A stretch of 64,000 nucleotides of DNA from Solirubrobacter sp963798325 (GTDB lineage: Bacteria; Actinomycetota; Thermoleophilia; Solirubrobacterales; Solirubrobacteraceae): positions 930,001 to 994,000 of the forward strand of contig CAWCSS010000008.1 of the NCBI GenBank assembly GCA_963798325.1, read 5' to 3'. The notes below the pieces were generated by a model. The model searched no databases, had not been told where the DNA came from, and was given only the letters and a program-made list of their open reading frames with translations. Both the position numbers and the translations under genes were made by a program. Positions 36,833 to 46,428 of the stretch are shown here, piece after piece (positions within the stretch are counted from its first letter, which is position 1; every line of letters starts with the position of its first letter).

Positions 36833-37666
36833 GTGGCGCAGACCATCGTCAGCGTGGGCGAACGCGACGCATTCGGGCGGGAGATCGGCGAGGACACGCT
36901 CAAGGAGATGGGCTGGTCCGGGTCGGCGACGCCGCCGCGCCAGGAGCCCGCGCGCACGGCCCCTCCGCCGCAGTGGACCAAGCCGCCGAGCACGCCCGAG
37001 CCGGCGCCACCGGCCACCGTCACGCCGTTCGACGCCGGCGAGGCGTGGTCGGTCGGGGGTGGCAACGAGAAGCCGGTGGCGAAGACCGTCTCCGCGCCGC
37101 CGGTGCAGCGCTACCAGGGCCGCCGCCGGCGCGGGAGCTTCTCGAGGCTGATCTTGTTGATGGTCGTGATCGTGCTCGTCGGCGCCGGGGCGGGCACCGC
37201 GATCCGGCTCGGCGGCGACGCCGTGGACCGCGGTCAGCGCGCGCTGCGTGACGCGATCCCGACCGCCGTGCCGGTCACCAAGCCGCCCGCGGTCGAGCCA
37301 CCCACGTCGTTCTTCAGCACCGCCTCGGTGCGCAAGGCGCTCGCCGAGCTCCCCGGCAGCCGCGTCACGGTGCTCACGATCAGCCCGGGCTCGCTGTCCG
37401 CGACCGGCAAGAAGACGATCGTGCACATGGGCGCGGACGGGAGCATCACGACGGTCGCCTCGCCGACCGCCATCCCCGGCAAGGCGATCAGGGTCGACCC
37501 GGCCGCCCCGTCGCGGATCGCCCGGGCGATCAAGAAGCGCTCCAAGAGCCGGATCGAGAGCATGACGCTGACGAGCATCGTCGGCCCCGCGCAGTGGAAC
37601 ATCACGCTCGCCAACGGCCGGCGCTACACCGCCGGCGCGAACGGCACGCACGTCAAGCGGGCCTGA
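36833..37666 (+). CDS. Single-span membrane protein with Pro-rich cytoplasmic part, unknown function
   Basis: A protein of 277 residues. Residues 1-25 (VGERDAFGREIGEDTLKEMG) look like a short conserved cytoplasmic motif. Then come a Pro-rich linker, a basic stop-transfer (GRRRRGSFSRL), one span (LILLMVVIVLVGAGAGTAI, about 105-125), and an outer domain of two similar beta-rich halves (VTVLTISPGSLSATG). GTG 36833 follows TTGACT closely. No enzyme motif is seen. Confidence 0.6.
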   Translation: MAQTIVSVGERDAFGREIGEDTLKEMGWSGSATPPRQEPARTAPPPQWTKPPSTPEPAPPATVTPFDAGEAWSVGGGNEKPVAKTVSAPPVQRYQGRRRRGSFSRLILLMVVIVLVGAGAGTAIRLGGDAVDRGQRALRDAIPTAVPVTKPPAVEPPTSFFSTASVRKALAELPGSRVTVLTISPGSLSATGKKTIVHMGADGSITTVASPTAIPGKAIRVDPAAPSRIARAIKKRSKSRIESMTLTSIVGPAQWNITLANGRRYTAGANGTHVKRA

Positions 37667-37712
37667 TCGAGCCGGGCTCGCATCGCCCCGGGGACCAACT
37701 ACCTTGAGCGGC

Positions 37713-38654
37713 GTGAGGGCGTGGACCACCGAATTCGACTTCGCCTACGAGCACGGTCACGCGTACCTGCTCGACGGCGCCGGCCACTGGTCCGACGACG
37801 CCCGCATCGACCTGCGGATGCCCGGCGGCGCGGGCTTCTTCCAGCGGTTGCGCATCGAGGGCTGGGGCGCCAAGCCCGCCCTGGAGATCAACGGTTTCGA
37901 GCACGTCGCGGAGTTCTCGCTCGTCCTGCCTTCGGGCACGTTGGCGCTCGCATCGGGCAACTGCGGCGCGATCAAGGCCGAGATCGAGCCCGGCGCCTAC
38001 CGCGCCCGCTGGAGCGCCCGCGGCAGCGAGTTCCGGTTGCAGCTGTGGCCAGGCCCCGCGTCGGCGCCGCGGCTGGAGCTCAAGCGCCGGCCCGAGCTCG
38101 GCTCAGACCTCGGGGACATCCCCGCGCTGCTGCTCGACGAGGGCGTGCAGGCGGTCGGCTCGGTCGTCGGCACGCGGGTGCGCGGGACGGCGCTGCAGCT
38201 CTACCTGGAGCTCGGCGCCTGGGCCAAGCGCTCCTGGCTGCGGACGCTGCGCTGCGACGGCGTGGTCCGCTGGCAGGTCACGAGCGAGGCCTTCACCCAC
38301 GCGCTGCTGCACCGCGAGCACCCGGCGCTGCTGCCGTTCGCCGACGAGCGCGGCGGGTTGAGCTTCAACGGGCGACCGTCCGAGCCCGAGCGCCTCGCGC
38401 GGGCGCTGCGCGAGGCCCACCACGACACCGCGGGACCCCACATCGGCTTCGAGGACGGCCTCGCCGAGCGGCTCGCGGTCGGGTACGGGCGGTTGGCCAG
38501 CGGCCCGGTGACGCTCCTGCGCCGCTACGCCGACGTGGCGGACACGCACGGCGTGGAGACGAACCTGACGGTCACGGGCCCGGGCCGCAACGACCTGTGC
38601 CTGCTGGAGCTGGGCGACTCCCTGATCGTCGCCGAGCGCTTCACGGTCACGTGA
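37713..38654 (+). CDS. Protein of unknown function, about 313 residues
   Basis: Beta-rich and soluble in appearance. It starts VRAWTTEFDFAYEHGHAYLL. The middle has GNCGAIKAEIEPGAYRARW and GTRVRGTALQLYLELGAWAK. The end reads LCLLELGDSLIVAERF. No family is recognised. GTG 37713 was chosen because TACCTT at 37700-37705 would be a -10 for a leaderless message; TTG 37704 is an in-frame alternative. Confidence 0.6.
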   Translation: MRAWTTEFDFAYEHGHAYLLDGAGHWSDDARIDLRMPGGAGFFQRLRIEGWGAKPALEINGFEHVAEFSLVLPSGTLALASGNCGAIKAEIEPGAYRARWSARGSEFRLQLWPGPASAPRLELKRRPELGSDLGDIPALLLDEGVQAVGSVVGTRVRGTALQLYLELGAWAKRSWLRTLRCDGVVRWQVTSEAFTHALLHREHPALLPFADERGGLSFNGRPSEPERLARALREAHHDTAGPHIGFEDGLAERLAVGYGRLASGPVTLLRRYADVADTHGVETNLTVTGPGRNDLCLLELGDSLIVAERFTVT

Positions 38655-38671
38655 GGTCCGATGATCGGGGT

Positions 38672-38690
38672 GGGGCGGAGCGGCCGCCCC
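38672..38690. terminator. Hairpin between convergent genes
   Basis: GGGGCGG (38672-38678) pairs with CCGCCCC (38684-38690) over AGCGG. It separates the gene ending at 38654 from the minus-strand operon ending at 38701. Confidence 0.5.
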
Positions 38691-38700
38691 GACTCAGGCG

Positions 38701-38862
38701 CTATTCGATCGAGCGTTTGTACGCGTCGTTCTCGCGCTTCTCGCCCCGGGCGAGCACGACCGCGTAGACGATCAGGCCCTGGACGAGCACCGGGAAGAGC
38801 ACGACCCAGATGAACAGCGAGACGAGCGTGACGGCGAGCGCGTAGTCGGCGAGCAGCAGCAT
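38701..38862 (-). CDS. Small membrane protein (53 residues)
   Basis: A short frame easily missed. MLLLADYALAVTLVSLFIWV continues through one long or two short hydrophobic segments to VVLARGEKRENDAYKRSIE. ATG 38862 lies 15 nt after the patatin stop on the same strand, so it is the last gene of that operon. The charged C-terminus should face the cytoplasm. No family is recognised. Confidence 0.6.
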   Translation of the reverse strand: MLLLADYALAVTLVSLFIWVVLFPVLVQGLIVYAVVLARGEKRENDAYKRSIE

Positions 38863-38877
38863 CAGCGTGAAGCGTAG

Positions 38878-40152
38878 CTAATGGCGGCGCCTGGCCCGGA
38901 ACTCGTCGAGCGCCACCGCCTCCGCGGACAGCTCGGGGGCTTCGAAGCCCGCCTCGCCCGCGTCCAGCGACCAGAAGCCGGGATGCTCCGCGAGCCAGCG
39001 CTCGGCGTGGGCGCGGCCGAGCTCCAGCAGGCGCTCGATGAACACCTCGTCGAAGAAGATGAAGCTCAACAGCTCGCCGCGGGCGGTCGCCTGGGCGCCG
39101 CCGAGCAGGCGTGAGAGCAGCGCGAAGTCGGGCGAGCGCAGCCCGCGCAGGCCGCCGTAGCGCTCCTTGAACGTGCGCTCGGCCAGTTCGCCGATCTCGC
39201 CGCGGCGCGACGGCGAGACGAGCGCGTAGGAGATGCGCCGGTACGGCGGGCGGCCATGGGCCTCGCGGTAGGCGCGAGCCGCGCGCGAGGTCCCGGTCGA
39301 GTGGTGCTCGGCGAAGAAGGAGTTGACCGCCAGCATCCGGCGGACGTCGTGGGCGACCTGGTCGAGCAGCAGGCCGTCGAGCGCGTTGGCGGCGACGTCG
39401 GCAAGCCGCGGCATCCGCCCGTGGCCGACCGGGCGCTCGCCCGCGAACGGCTCGTAGCCGACGACGATCACCTTCTGCGCGCCGAGCGCCAACACGGGGG
39501 AGATCGGCGCGTTCAGGCGGGTGGCGCCGTCGACGTAGTGCCCGGCGGCCCCCAGCGGTGCGGTCACCTCGACCGGCGGGAAGAGCAGGGGGATGGCGGC
39601 CGAAGCCCGCACGTGCTGGCCCTCGATGCGCGTGTGGACGTACTCGATCTCGCGGTCCGAGCGCGGCGGCTTCTCGGCGCTCTCGACGAAGCCGACCGGG
39701 AGGCCGCGCTCGACCGAGGTGGCGACGACGCAGACGGCGTGGACGAGGCGAGAGGCGACGTTGGCGTGCAGCGCGTCCCAGTCGATCCAGCCCTCGAGGC
39801 TGCTCGCCAGCGGCGACGGATCGAGCAGCGAGGCCGCGCGCAGGCCCGGCAGCTCGAGGATCTCGCCCGCCAGGCGGAGCAGTCCGAGGCCGGTGCCGAT
39901 CCCGATCACCGGCCGGATCACGCTGTTCTTGCGCACCGAGCGCCAGTGCTCCAGGAACGTCTCGGCCTGTTCGCGCGCGGGGAGCGAGGCGACCGCCGCC
40001 ACGACCGCGGCGTTGATCCCGCCGACGCTTGTGCCGCAGACGATCTCGACTCGCTCCCCGCGCGCCTCGAGCGCCGGGATGAGGACGGAGAGCGCGCCCG
40101 CCTCGTAGGCACCGCGCGCCCCACCGCCGGGGAGGACCAGCCCGATCTGCAC
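38878..40152 (-). CDS. Patatin-like phospholipase
   Basis: A serine lipid acyl hydrolase of about 424 residues. VQIGLVLPGGGARGAYEAGA contains the oxyanion loop GGGARG. IVCGTSVGGINAA holds the nucleophile in GTSVG (GxSxG). HYVDGATRLNAPI supplies the catalytic Asp (DG). GTG 40152 gives a family-typical start; longer reading upstream is unsupported. Downstream of the STAS/phosphatase pair on the same strand and followed by a small membrane protein. Confidence 0.88.
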   Translation of the reverse strand: MQIGLVLPGGGARGAYEAGALSVLIPALEARGERVEIVCGTSVGGINAAVVAAVASLPAREQAETFLEHWRSVRKNSVIRPVIGIGTGLGLLRLAGEILELPGLRAASLLDPSPLASSLEGWIDWDALHANVASRLVHAVCVVATSVERGLPVGFVESAEKPPRSDREIEYVHTRIEGQHVRASAAIPLLFPPVEVTAPLGAAGHYVDGATRLNAPISPVLALGAQKVIVVGYEPFAGERPVGHGRMPRLADVAANALDGLLLDQVAHDVRRMLAVNSFFAEHHSTGTSRAARAYREAHGRPPYRRISYALVSPSRRGEIGELAERTFKERYGGLRGLRSPDFALLSRLLGGAQATARGELLSFIFFDEVFIERLLELGRAHAERWLAEHPGFWSLDAGEAGFEAPELSAEAVALDEFRARRRH

Positions 40153-40213
40153 GAGGGGACAGCGTGCCCGCTCGACGCGTTCACGCGTTCGGCCCGCGGG
40201 CCAAGATGTCGCG

Positions 40214-40525
40214 CTACTCGCCCGACACACCGGCCAAGGCGTCCTCGCGGCTCTCGTAGAGCGCGAGCAGGCGATCGACGCCGCGGAAGCGGAAGATCGA
40301 CGGCGGGCGGCCATGCGCCAGCACCAGCGCGACCGCGCCCCCGCGGTCACGCGCGGCGGCCGACGCGGTCAGCAGCGTCGAGAGGCCGGACGAGTCGATG
40401 AAGGTCACGTCGGTGAGATCGACGATCAGGTGCTGGGTGCGCGTGAGCGCCTCATCCAGGCGCCGGGTGAGCGTGCCGACGTTGGAGAAGGTCACCTCGC
40501 CGGCGACGGCGACGATCTCAGGCAT
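40214..40525 (-). CDS. STAS-domain anti-sigma factor antagonist
   Basis: A SpoIIAA/RsbV-like protein of 103 residues. VTFIDSSGLSTLLTASAAAR contains the regulatory serine that partner kinases phosphorylate. Unphosphorylated, it would free a sigma factor from its anti-sigma. Its start overlaps the stop of the upstream phosphatase/kinase gene by 8 nt, so it is the obvious partner. Confidence 0.9.
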   Translation of the reverse strand: MPEIVAVAGEVTFSNVGTLTRRLDEALTRTQHLIVDLTDVTFIDSSGLSTLLTASAAARDRGGAVALVLAHGRPPSIFRFRGVDRLLALYESREDALAGVSGE

Positions 40526-42503
40526 CGAGCTCCAGCCAGACGCGGTGACGTTCGCCGCGCTCGGTGCCCCAGCGGGCGGCGCACTGGTCGACCAGGTACA
40601 GGCCCCAGCCGCCAGGGCCCTCGGGCGTGGCCAGCGGGCGCGGCGGCGGCTCGAAGCCGGGGCCGTCGTCGGTCACGCTCAGGTGCAGGGTGCCGCCCGC
40701 CCGGCGCAGGTCGATCCCGATCGTCCCGTTGGCCACGCCCGTGTGCCTGACCGCGTTGGCCACCAGCTCGGTGGCCAGCAGGCGCAGGTCCATCGCCGTC
40801 TTCTCGCCGAGCGTCTCGCCGATCGGGGCGAGCGCGTCGGCGACGTCGTGGGCGGCGTGCGGCGTGGCCGCGAAGCGCTCGGAGACGAGCATCGGCGTCG
40901 TGATCTGCAGCGCCAGGCAGGCGATGTCGTCGCGTGGGTTGCCGCCGGCGTTGGCGACCGCGGTGCGCTCGAGGTGCTCGACCACCGCATGCGGGCCATC
41001 GGCCGCGCGCTCGCCGACGAGCACCGCCAGATCGAGGTCGGACAACAGCAGGCGCGGCGCGGCGGCCTCGGTCACGCCGTCGGTGTAGAAGGCGAGCAGG
41101 TCGCCGGGGCGCAGCTCGATCGTCACCTCGGGCAGCTCCGGGCGCTCGATGATCCCCAGCGGCGTGCCGACGTCCCCCAGTGGCGCCGCGCCGCCGCCGC
41201 TGGCCACGATCGGCAGCGGATGGCCGGCCGTCGCGAGCTCGATCCGCGCGCCGTGCTCGGTCCGCTCCAGCCGCGCGAGCGCACAGGTGACGAAGCCCGG
41301 AGCGTGCTGGCGCAGCAGGGCGTCGTTGAGGCGGGCGAGCTGGTAGCTCGGGCGCAGGCCGGCGACGGCGTGGGCGCGCAGCGTGTAGCGGGCGAGGGCG
41401 GTCACCGCCGCGGCCTGCGGGCCCTTGCCGCAGACGTCGCCGACCACCAGCGCGTAGCTTCCGTCGGCCTGGGCGAAGACGTCGTAGAAGTCGCCGCCGA
41501 CCTCGTTGCCCTCGCCGGCGGCGCGGTAGGTCGCGGCCAGCTCGATGCCGGGGATCTCGGGCAGGTGCGGGGGCAGCAGGGCGCGCTGGAGCGTCTGGGC
41601 GGTGCGGGTGCGCTCCTGGTAGAGGCGCGCGTTCTCGATCGCGATCGCCGACTGGGCGGCGATCCCGACCACCATCTCCTCGTCCTCGGCGGAGAACATG
41701 CCCGGCTCGGAATGACCGAAGAACAGCCCGCCGGCGACCTCGCCGTCGGCGGTCATGACCGGGACGGCCAGGTAGCTGCGGACGGGCAGGTGCCCCTCGG
41801 GCATGCCGTGGTAGGTGTCGTTGTGGCCGTAGCGCGGGTCGACGAGCACGTCGTCGAGGCGGACGATGCCCTCGCCGTTGAAGGTCGGCGCGAAGATGTC
41901 CGTGTTGCGCGGCATCGGGAAGCGCTCGAACGCGCTGCGCTCCACGCCGGAGAGCGTGTAGAGCATGTAGGACTCGCCGGCGTCGGACGTGACGTTGTAG
42001 AAGAAGGCGCCGAACTCGGCGGGCGTGAGGGCCCGCGCGGAGTCGGTGGCGAGCTGGACGATCTCCTGCAGCTCGAGCCGCCCGGCGATCGCGCTGCCGA
42101 CGCGCTGCAGCGCCTCGGCGCGCTGCTTCTCGCGCAGCAGCCGCCTGCCTGTCTCCTCGGCCTCGAGGCGGGCGAGGTGCTCGCGGTTGAGCAGCTCCAG
42201 CGTCTCGATCGCGTTCGCGGCCATCTGGGCGAGCTGGATCAGGATCGCCTCATCGTCGGCGGTGAACTCGCCCGGCTTGTCCCAGAGCTCGATCATGCCG
42301 AGGCTCGACCCGTCGCGCGCGACCAGCGGCGCGACCAGGCGCGGGCCGTGCGGCGCTCCGTTCGGGCCGCGCCTCGCCGCGCCGTGGCGCGCACCGATCA
42401 CGTCGCGCGCCGCCTCGGTCACGATCGTCAGCACGTCCTCGTCCGTCGCCGCCGCCGTCACGGCGCGCGCGGCGTCGGCCAGCGAGCGGAGCGGGTGACT
42501 CAT
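40518..42503 (-). CDS. GAF-GAF-PP2C (SpoIIE/RsbU)-HATPase (RsbW) signalling protein
   Basis: A protein of 661 residues. Two GAF sensor domains lie at about 5-115 and 140-285, joined by a coiled coil (LNREHLARLEAEETGRRLLR). A PP2C-type phosphatase follows at about 300-505 (GGDFYDVFAQADGSYALVVG, GDVCGKGPQAAAV, LLAFYTDGVTEAAAP). A GHKL ATPase closes the chain at about 525-655 (LLATELVANAVRHTG, VTDDGPGFEPP, GGWGLYLVDQCAARWG). Phosphatase and kinase opposing each other on one STAS protein sit in one chain. Its ligand is unknown. Confidence 0.92.
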   Translation of the reverse strand: MSHPLRSLADAARAVTAAATDEDVLTIVTEAARDVIGARHGAARRGPNGAPHGPRLVAPLVARDGSSLGMIELWDKPGEFTADDEAILIQLAQMAANAIETLELLNREHLARLEAEETGRRLLREKQRAEALQRVGSAIAGRLELQEIVQLATDSARALTPAEFGAFFYNVTSDAGESYMLYTLSGVERSAFERFPMPRNTDIFAPTFNGEGIVRLDDVLVDPRYGHNDTYHGMPEGHLPVRSYLAVPVMTADGEVAGGLFFGHSEPGMFSAEDEEMVVGIAAQSAIAIENARLYQERTRTAQTLQRALLPPHLPEIPGIELAATYRAAGEGNEVGGDFYDVFAQADGSYALVVGDVCGKGPQAAAVTALARYTLRAHAVAGLRPSYQLARLNDALLRQHAPGFVTCALARLERTEHGARIELATAGHPLPIVASGGGAAPLGDVGTPLGIIERPELPEVTIELRPGDLLAFYTDGVTEAAAPRLLLSDLDLAVLVGERAADGPHAVVEHLERTAVANAGGNPRDDIACLALQITTPMLVSERFAATPHAAHDVADALAPIGETLGEKTAMDLRLLATELVANAVRHTGVANGTIGIDLRRAGGTLHLSVTDDGPGFEPPPRPLATPEGPGGWGLYLVDQCAARWGTERGERHRVWLELDA

Positions 42504-42551
42504 CGAGCGGGATCGTATTGATGAGGCCCGCGCGTGGCATCATTGAATCCG

Positions 42552-42767
42552 ATGAGCGATCTCGAACGCCGATCCGGTTCCAACTTGTCCCGCAAGCAGC
42601 GTGAGCAGCGCGCCTACCGCCTCGTGCTGGCGACCGGCGCGTTCGGTCTCGTCGGCGTCGCCGGCGTCCTGCTCGCCATCCTCACGTCCTTCAGCGCGTT
42701 CTGGCCGGTCGTGGCGCTGATCCTCGCCGCGATCTGCTTCACGCTGTTGCGCCGCACGGTCCGCTAG
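42552..42767 (+). CDS. Small two-span membrane protein
   Basis: A protein of 71 residues. A charged start (MSDLERRSGSNLSRKQREQR) is followed by two hydrophobic segments (VLATGAFGLVGVAGVLLAIL and FWPVVALILAAICFTLL) and a basic end. ATG 42552 is preferred over GTG 42534. The stop overlaps that of the convergent copper gene. No family is recognised. Confidence 0.6.
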   Translation: MSDLERRSGSNLSRKQREQRAYRLVLATGAFGLVGVAGVLLAILTSFSAFWPVVALILAAICFTLLRRTVR

Positions 42768-44546
42768 TCGATCGGGACCTGGAACTTCTGGGCGAACTCG
42801 TCGAAGTCGCTCACGCGCAGCGCCGTCTCGATCGTCCACTTGCCCTTCACCGGGAGCGCCGCGCCGTCGACGACGTAGTGGCCCGGGCCCGCGACGTGCG
42901 GGTTCAGCGTCAGCTTGGCGATCCCCTTCTCCGGCAGCTCGGCCGTGACGGTGAGCTCCTTGGTGCCCTCGTAGGCGGCGCCGGTCTTGCGGTCGAAGAG
43001 GTAGAGGTGGAGCTGGTTGGGGCCGACGCGGGCGGGGTCGACGGTGACCTCCATGCGCGCGGGGCCGACGTTGACCGTCGTCGCGTACGGGCCGCTGGAG
43101 ACCGCGGTCGACGGCGCGTAGCTCGAGAGCGCGCCGGTCGTGGCCAGAGCGAGCACGCCGAGCGCCAGCTCGACGCGCAGGATCCGGCGCAGCAGGACGC
43201 CGGTGTGCCCGGGTGAGCCGGTCGCGGCCTTCAGCGCCGGGACGATCCTCTGGCGGTTGTAGGCGCCGAGGGCGACGATCGCGATCGCGATGATCGACTT
43301 GATCAGGACGGCGCGGCCGAAGGCGGTGTCGAGCAGAGCGCCGAAGCGCCCGACCTCGACGATGCCCTGGATGACGCCGGTGAGCAACAGAACCGCGATC
43401 GCGGGGCCGGCGAGGGTCGAGAAGCCGCCGACGACGGTCGCCAGCAGCGGTGTGCGCTGCTCGGGAGCGAGACTCGCGGTGGCGCTTCGCAGGGCGAAGA
43501 CGAGCACGGCGATGCCACCCAGCCAGGCGCTCATCGCCAGGACGTGGAGGATGTTCGCGGGCAGCAGGATCGCGACCGGCGACTGGACGCTGGTGTGGCC
43601 CCCCAGCGAGGGGAGCAGGGCGAGGGCGAAGAGCGGGACGGCGAGGATCAGCGCGGCGGGGTTGAGCGTGGCCTGGCCGCGTGTCGGCGGTGGCGCCGCC
43701 GGCGGCGACGACCATCGTCTTCGGCGCCCGGTCTCGCAGCGGGCGCGCGGCGAGGATCGCGCCGGTGGCGAGCCACGCGACCGCGGCCAGCGCCCATGCG
43801 CGACCGAAGCGGGTGCCGATCACCTCCTTGAGCACGTCCGGCCTGGCCGCGTCCCAGAACGTGCCGCCCTGGCCCACGGCGCCCTGCAGCGTCAGCGCCG
43901 CGAGCGCGGAGAGGAAACCGGCGACGGCGGCGATCAGGATCAGGCGCTCCAGCCGCGCGCTGAACGGTTTCGAGACCACGCGGGCGGGCCGCCAGCAGGC
44001 GAAGAAGAAGATCAGCGCGCCGAGGCCAAGGGCGATCGCGCCGTACTGCACGCCGCGGGCGACGGAGAGCGCCGAGTTGGTGATGCGGCCGGTGCCGCCG
44101 CCGGCCAGCAGTTGGTCCAGCGACTGCGTGGGTGCGGCCGCCTCGCCGACGGTGAACACGAAGCCGCTCGAGACGGGGTGCCCGTCGGCTGAGACGACCC
44201 GATAGGTCGCGGTGTAGGTGCCGTCGCCGAGACCCGGCTTGAGCTTGACCGCGATCTTCTTGCCTTCGCCGTTGGGGTGGAAGGCTTCGCCGGCCTGAAC
44301 CTCCTTGCCGGCTGAGTCGAAGACGCGCAGCGCGCCGAAACTCGCTTCGACCGACTCGTCGAAGGTGAAGACGACCTCCGCCGGCGGCTTGTCGAGCTTG
44401 GCGCCGCGCTCAGGGCTCGTGGCTTGGAGCGTGGCGTGGGCGAGCGCCGCCGCCGGGGTCAACAGCAGCACGATCAGGGCGAGGACGATCGTCCCGCTGA
44501 GCGGGCGACGCGAGCCCGCGGGGCGAGTCGTGGCCCGCTTCACCAC
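42764..44546 (-). pseudogene. CopC-CopD (YcnJ-like) copper protein, one frameshift
   Basis: The N-terminal part has a signal peptide ending LAHA and a CopC domain (HATLQATSPERGAKLDKPPA, GTYTATYRVVSADGHPVSSG) that binds copper outside the membrane. CopD membrane spans follow. Near 43676-43690 the frame breaks; the family-like sequence (GQATLNPAALILAV, ANILHVLAMSAWLGGIAVLV) continues in the next frame through more spans and a C-terminal outer domain to TAG 42764. One extra base explains this. Joined, it is about 590 residues. It is the last gene of the copper operon. GTG 44546 overlaps the upstream gene by 7 nt. Confidence 0.8.
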
Positions 44547-45208
44547 GCTTCGACGGTCTCGTTGCGTTTCTCGGCGTCCGTGTCCGGCTCGGCACGGCGG
44601 CGCCGCACGATGAACACCACGATGCAGAGCACGATCACCAGCGCGGCGAAGGCGAAGATCGCGCCGAGCGGCAGGCCACCCTCATCGAGCGGCACCCACG
44701 TCAGCGTCCCGGCGATCGTGCCCTTGGTGCCGTCGATCTCGACCGGCACCTCCCAGGAGTCGATGAACGTCTTGACGTTCTTGTCCTTGAGGTTCGGCGG
44801 GTCGCCCTTGCCCATCCAGTGCGACCGGTGATCGTGCCACTGGAAGCGCCCACCCTTGGAGAGCTCCTTCCACTGCGGCGTCTTCGGCAGATCCTTGGGC
44901 ACCGGCGTCTCGCCGAGGCGGTCCTCGTTGAGGTAGTAGGCCTCGGACGCCGTGTTGACCTTGACCGTGCCGTCCGCCAGCACCTGCGCGTACGGCTGCT
45001 CCCTGTAGTCGAGGATCGTGACGTCCTTGCCGCTCTTGTTGACCAGCAGCAGGGAGTCGTCGAAGTTGGTCATCGTGACGTCGAGCCCGCTGGTGGCGGG
45101 CGTGATCGTCTTGACCACGGAGCGGTAGTGCGGGTTGCCCTGGTGCGCGAGGGCGACCGGCGCGGTGAGCGCCAGCAGGGCGAGGGCGAGGGCGAGGGCG
45201 CGCTTCAT
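44540..45208 (-). CDS. Exported, C-terminally membrane-anchored protein in the copper operon
   Basis: A protein of 222 residues. It has a signal peptide (LALALALLALTAPVALAHQG), then a beta-rich outer domain (VTMTNFDDSLLLVNKSGKDV) with a His-rich stretch (FQWHDHRSHWMGKG) that could bind metal. One span follows near the end (LGAIFAFAALVIVLCIVVFI) with a basic tail. Both ends overlap neighbours by 4 and 7 nt, so it belongs to the copper operon. It has no named family that I recognise. Confidence 0.7.
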   Translation of the reverse strand: MKRALALALALLALTAPVALAHQGNPHYRSVVKTITPATSGLDVTMTNFDDSLLLVNKSGKDVTILDYREQPYAQVLADGTVKVNTASEAYYLNEDRLGETPVPKDLPKTPQWKELSKGGRFQWHDHRSHWMGKGDPPNLKDKNVKTFIDSWEVPVEIDGTKGTIAGTLTWVPLDEGGLPLGAIFAFAALVIVLCIVVFIVRRRRAEPDTDAEKRNETVEAW

Positions 45209-45858
45209 CGGAAGGCCTTCACGAGTGCCGCGCCCGCGAGCACGACCGCGGCGATCGACAGGATCAGCGGCAGCGGCGAGTCGCTGCCGTCGTCTTCGGA
45301 GGTGTCGGCCGCGGCCGGTGCGACGGCGGTCGTCGCCGCGGTCACGGCGGTGGCGGTCGCGTCCGGGGCGGAGGCCTCCTCGCCCTCACCGCCCGCGTTC
45401 TCCTTCGGCGCGGCCTTCGAGACCTTGGTCACCGCGGCGGGGTTGTCCGAGCCGGTGTCACCGATCCAGCGGACGGTGCTGCCGTCGTCGTATTTCTGGA
45501 TGGCCTTCCAGGAGATGTCGCCCTCGGTGTCCGGCGTGCTCGCCAGAAACGAGAACTGCGCGAAGCCGTCGTGCTCGAGCTTGCCCTTCCACGTCACCGT
45601 GTCGATGCTCTGGTCGGAGGCGAGCTGGTTCGTGCGCTTCCAGCCGGCGGGCTCCTCGAAGGAGAACGGGAGGACGTCCTTCGGGACCTGCAGCGTCACC
45701 TCGACAGTGTGCGCGTCCTTCTCGTTCGGCACGATGAGTTGGAACAGCACCGGGTCGCCGGGGGCGACCAGCGTCGGGCGAACCTGGATGTGCGCCGCCG
45801 CTGGCGCCGCAGCGATGGCGAACACCGCGAGACCGGCTGCAAGCGCGCGCCAGATCAC
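45205..45858 (-). CDS. YcnI-family (DUF1775) copper-binding protein
   Basis: A protein of 217 residues. The signal peptide ends AAAPAAAHIQ, leaving His at the mature N-terminus, the copper ligand in YcnI proteins. VRPTLVAPGDPVLFQLIVPN, KDVLPFSFEEPAGW and DGFAQFSFLASTP complete the domain. A linker and a C-terminal span (LPLILSIAAVVLAGAALV) anchor it. It is thought to hand copper to CopC/CopD-type proteins. Confidence 0.88.
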   Translation of the reverse strand: MIWRALAAGLAVFAIAAAPAAAHIQVRPTLVAPGDPVLFQLIVPNEKDAHTVEVTLQVPKDVLPFSFEEPAGWKRTNQLASDQSIDTVTWKGKLEHDGFAQFSFLASTPDTEGDISWKAIQKYDDGSTVRWIGDTGSDNPAAVTKVSKAAPKENAGGEGEEASAPDATATAVTAATTAVAPAAADTSEDDGSDSPLPLILSIAAVVLAGAALVKAFR

Positions 45859-46217
45859 TTGAGCTTGAAGGTGAAGGAGCCGTGCTGGTTGTCACCGTCG
45901 GACGCGACGATCGTCCACGTGGCCTTGTAGCTGCCGGCCTTCAGGCCCGACTTCAGCGGCACGCGCAGGCGCTTGACGTTGCGCGGGTCGCGCCCGCCGG
46001 TGCCGCTGGAGACCGTCTTGTTGCCCGGGCCGGTGACCTTCAGCGTGCCCTTGCGGAACTGGCCGCTGAAGGTGACGGTGACCGTGGAGGTGCGCTTGCT
46101 GGCGGTCTTGCCCTTGCCGGGCGAGGTGGAGACGACGGTCTCGTGGGCGAACGCGGTCGCGGCGGTTACCGCGCTGACCACGGCGGCGGTGGCCAGCGCC
46201 GATGTGATGCGCTTCAT
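45855..46217 (-). CDS. CopC-domain copper resistance protein
   Basis: A protein of 120 residues. The signal peptide (SALATAAVVSAVTAATAFA) is followed by HETVVSTSPGKGKTASKR, with a mature N-terminal His as in CopC. YKATWTIVASDGDNQHGSFT is the conserved C-terminal strand pair with Asp and His. ATG 46217 sits about 8 nt after GGAAGG; an ATG two codons upstream is possible. It is the first clear gene of the operon. Confidence 0.85.
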   Translation of the reverse strand: MKRITSALATAAVVSAVTAATAFAHETVVSTSPGKGKTASKRTSTVTVTFSGQFRKGTLKVTGPGNKTVSSGTGGRDPRNVKRLRVPLKSGLKAGSYKATWTIVASDGDNQHGSFTFKLK

Positions 46218-46428
46218 GAGCATTTCCTTCCGAAGTTGAACGTGCCCGGCGGTGCCGGGCGGGCCTAGTGGGAGACGGCAGGCCCGGAAGGGGGCGGCCG
46301 CATCGCGAGCGCGGAGGCGATGCTGCCGGCCCGCGGGGCGCACGACCAGTGCGAGCCGCGGGCGTGGGTGCGACGTGGCGCGTGGCGCCGCTTCGCGAGC
46401 ACGGTCGCGCAGGCGCGCGATCAGCGCC

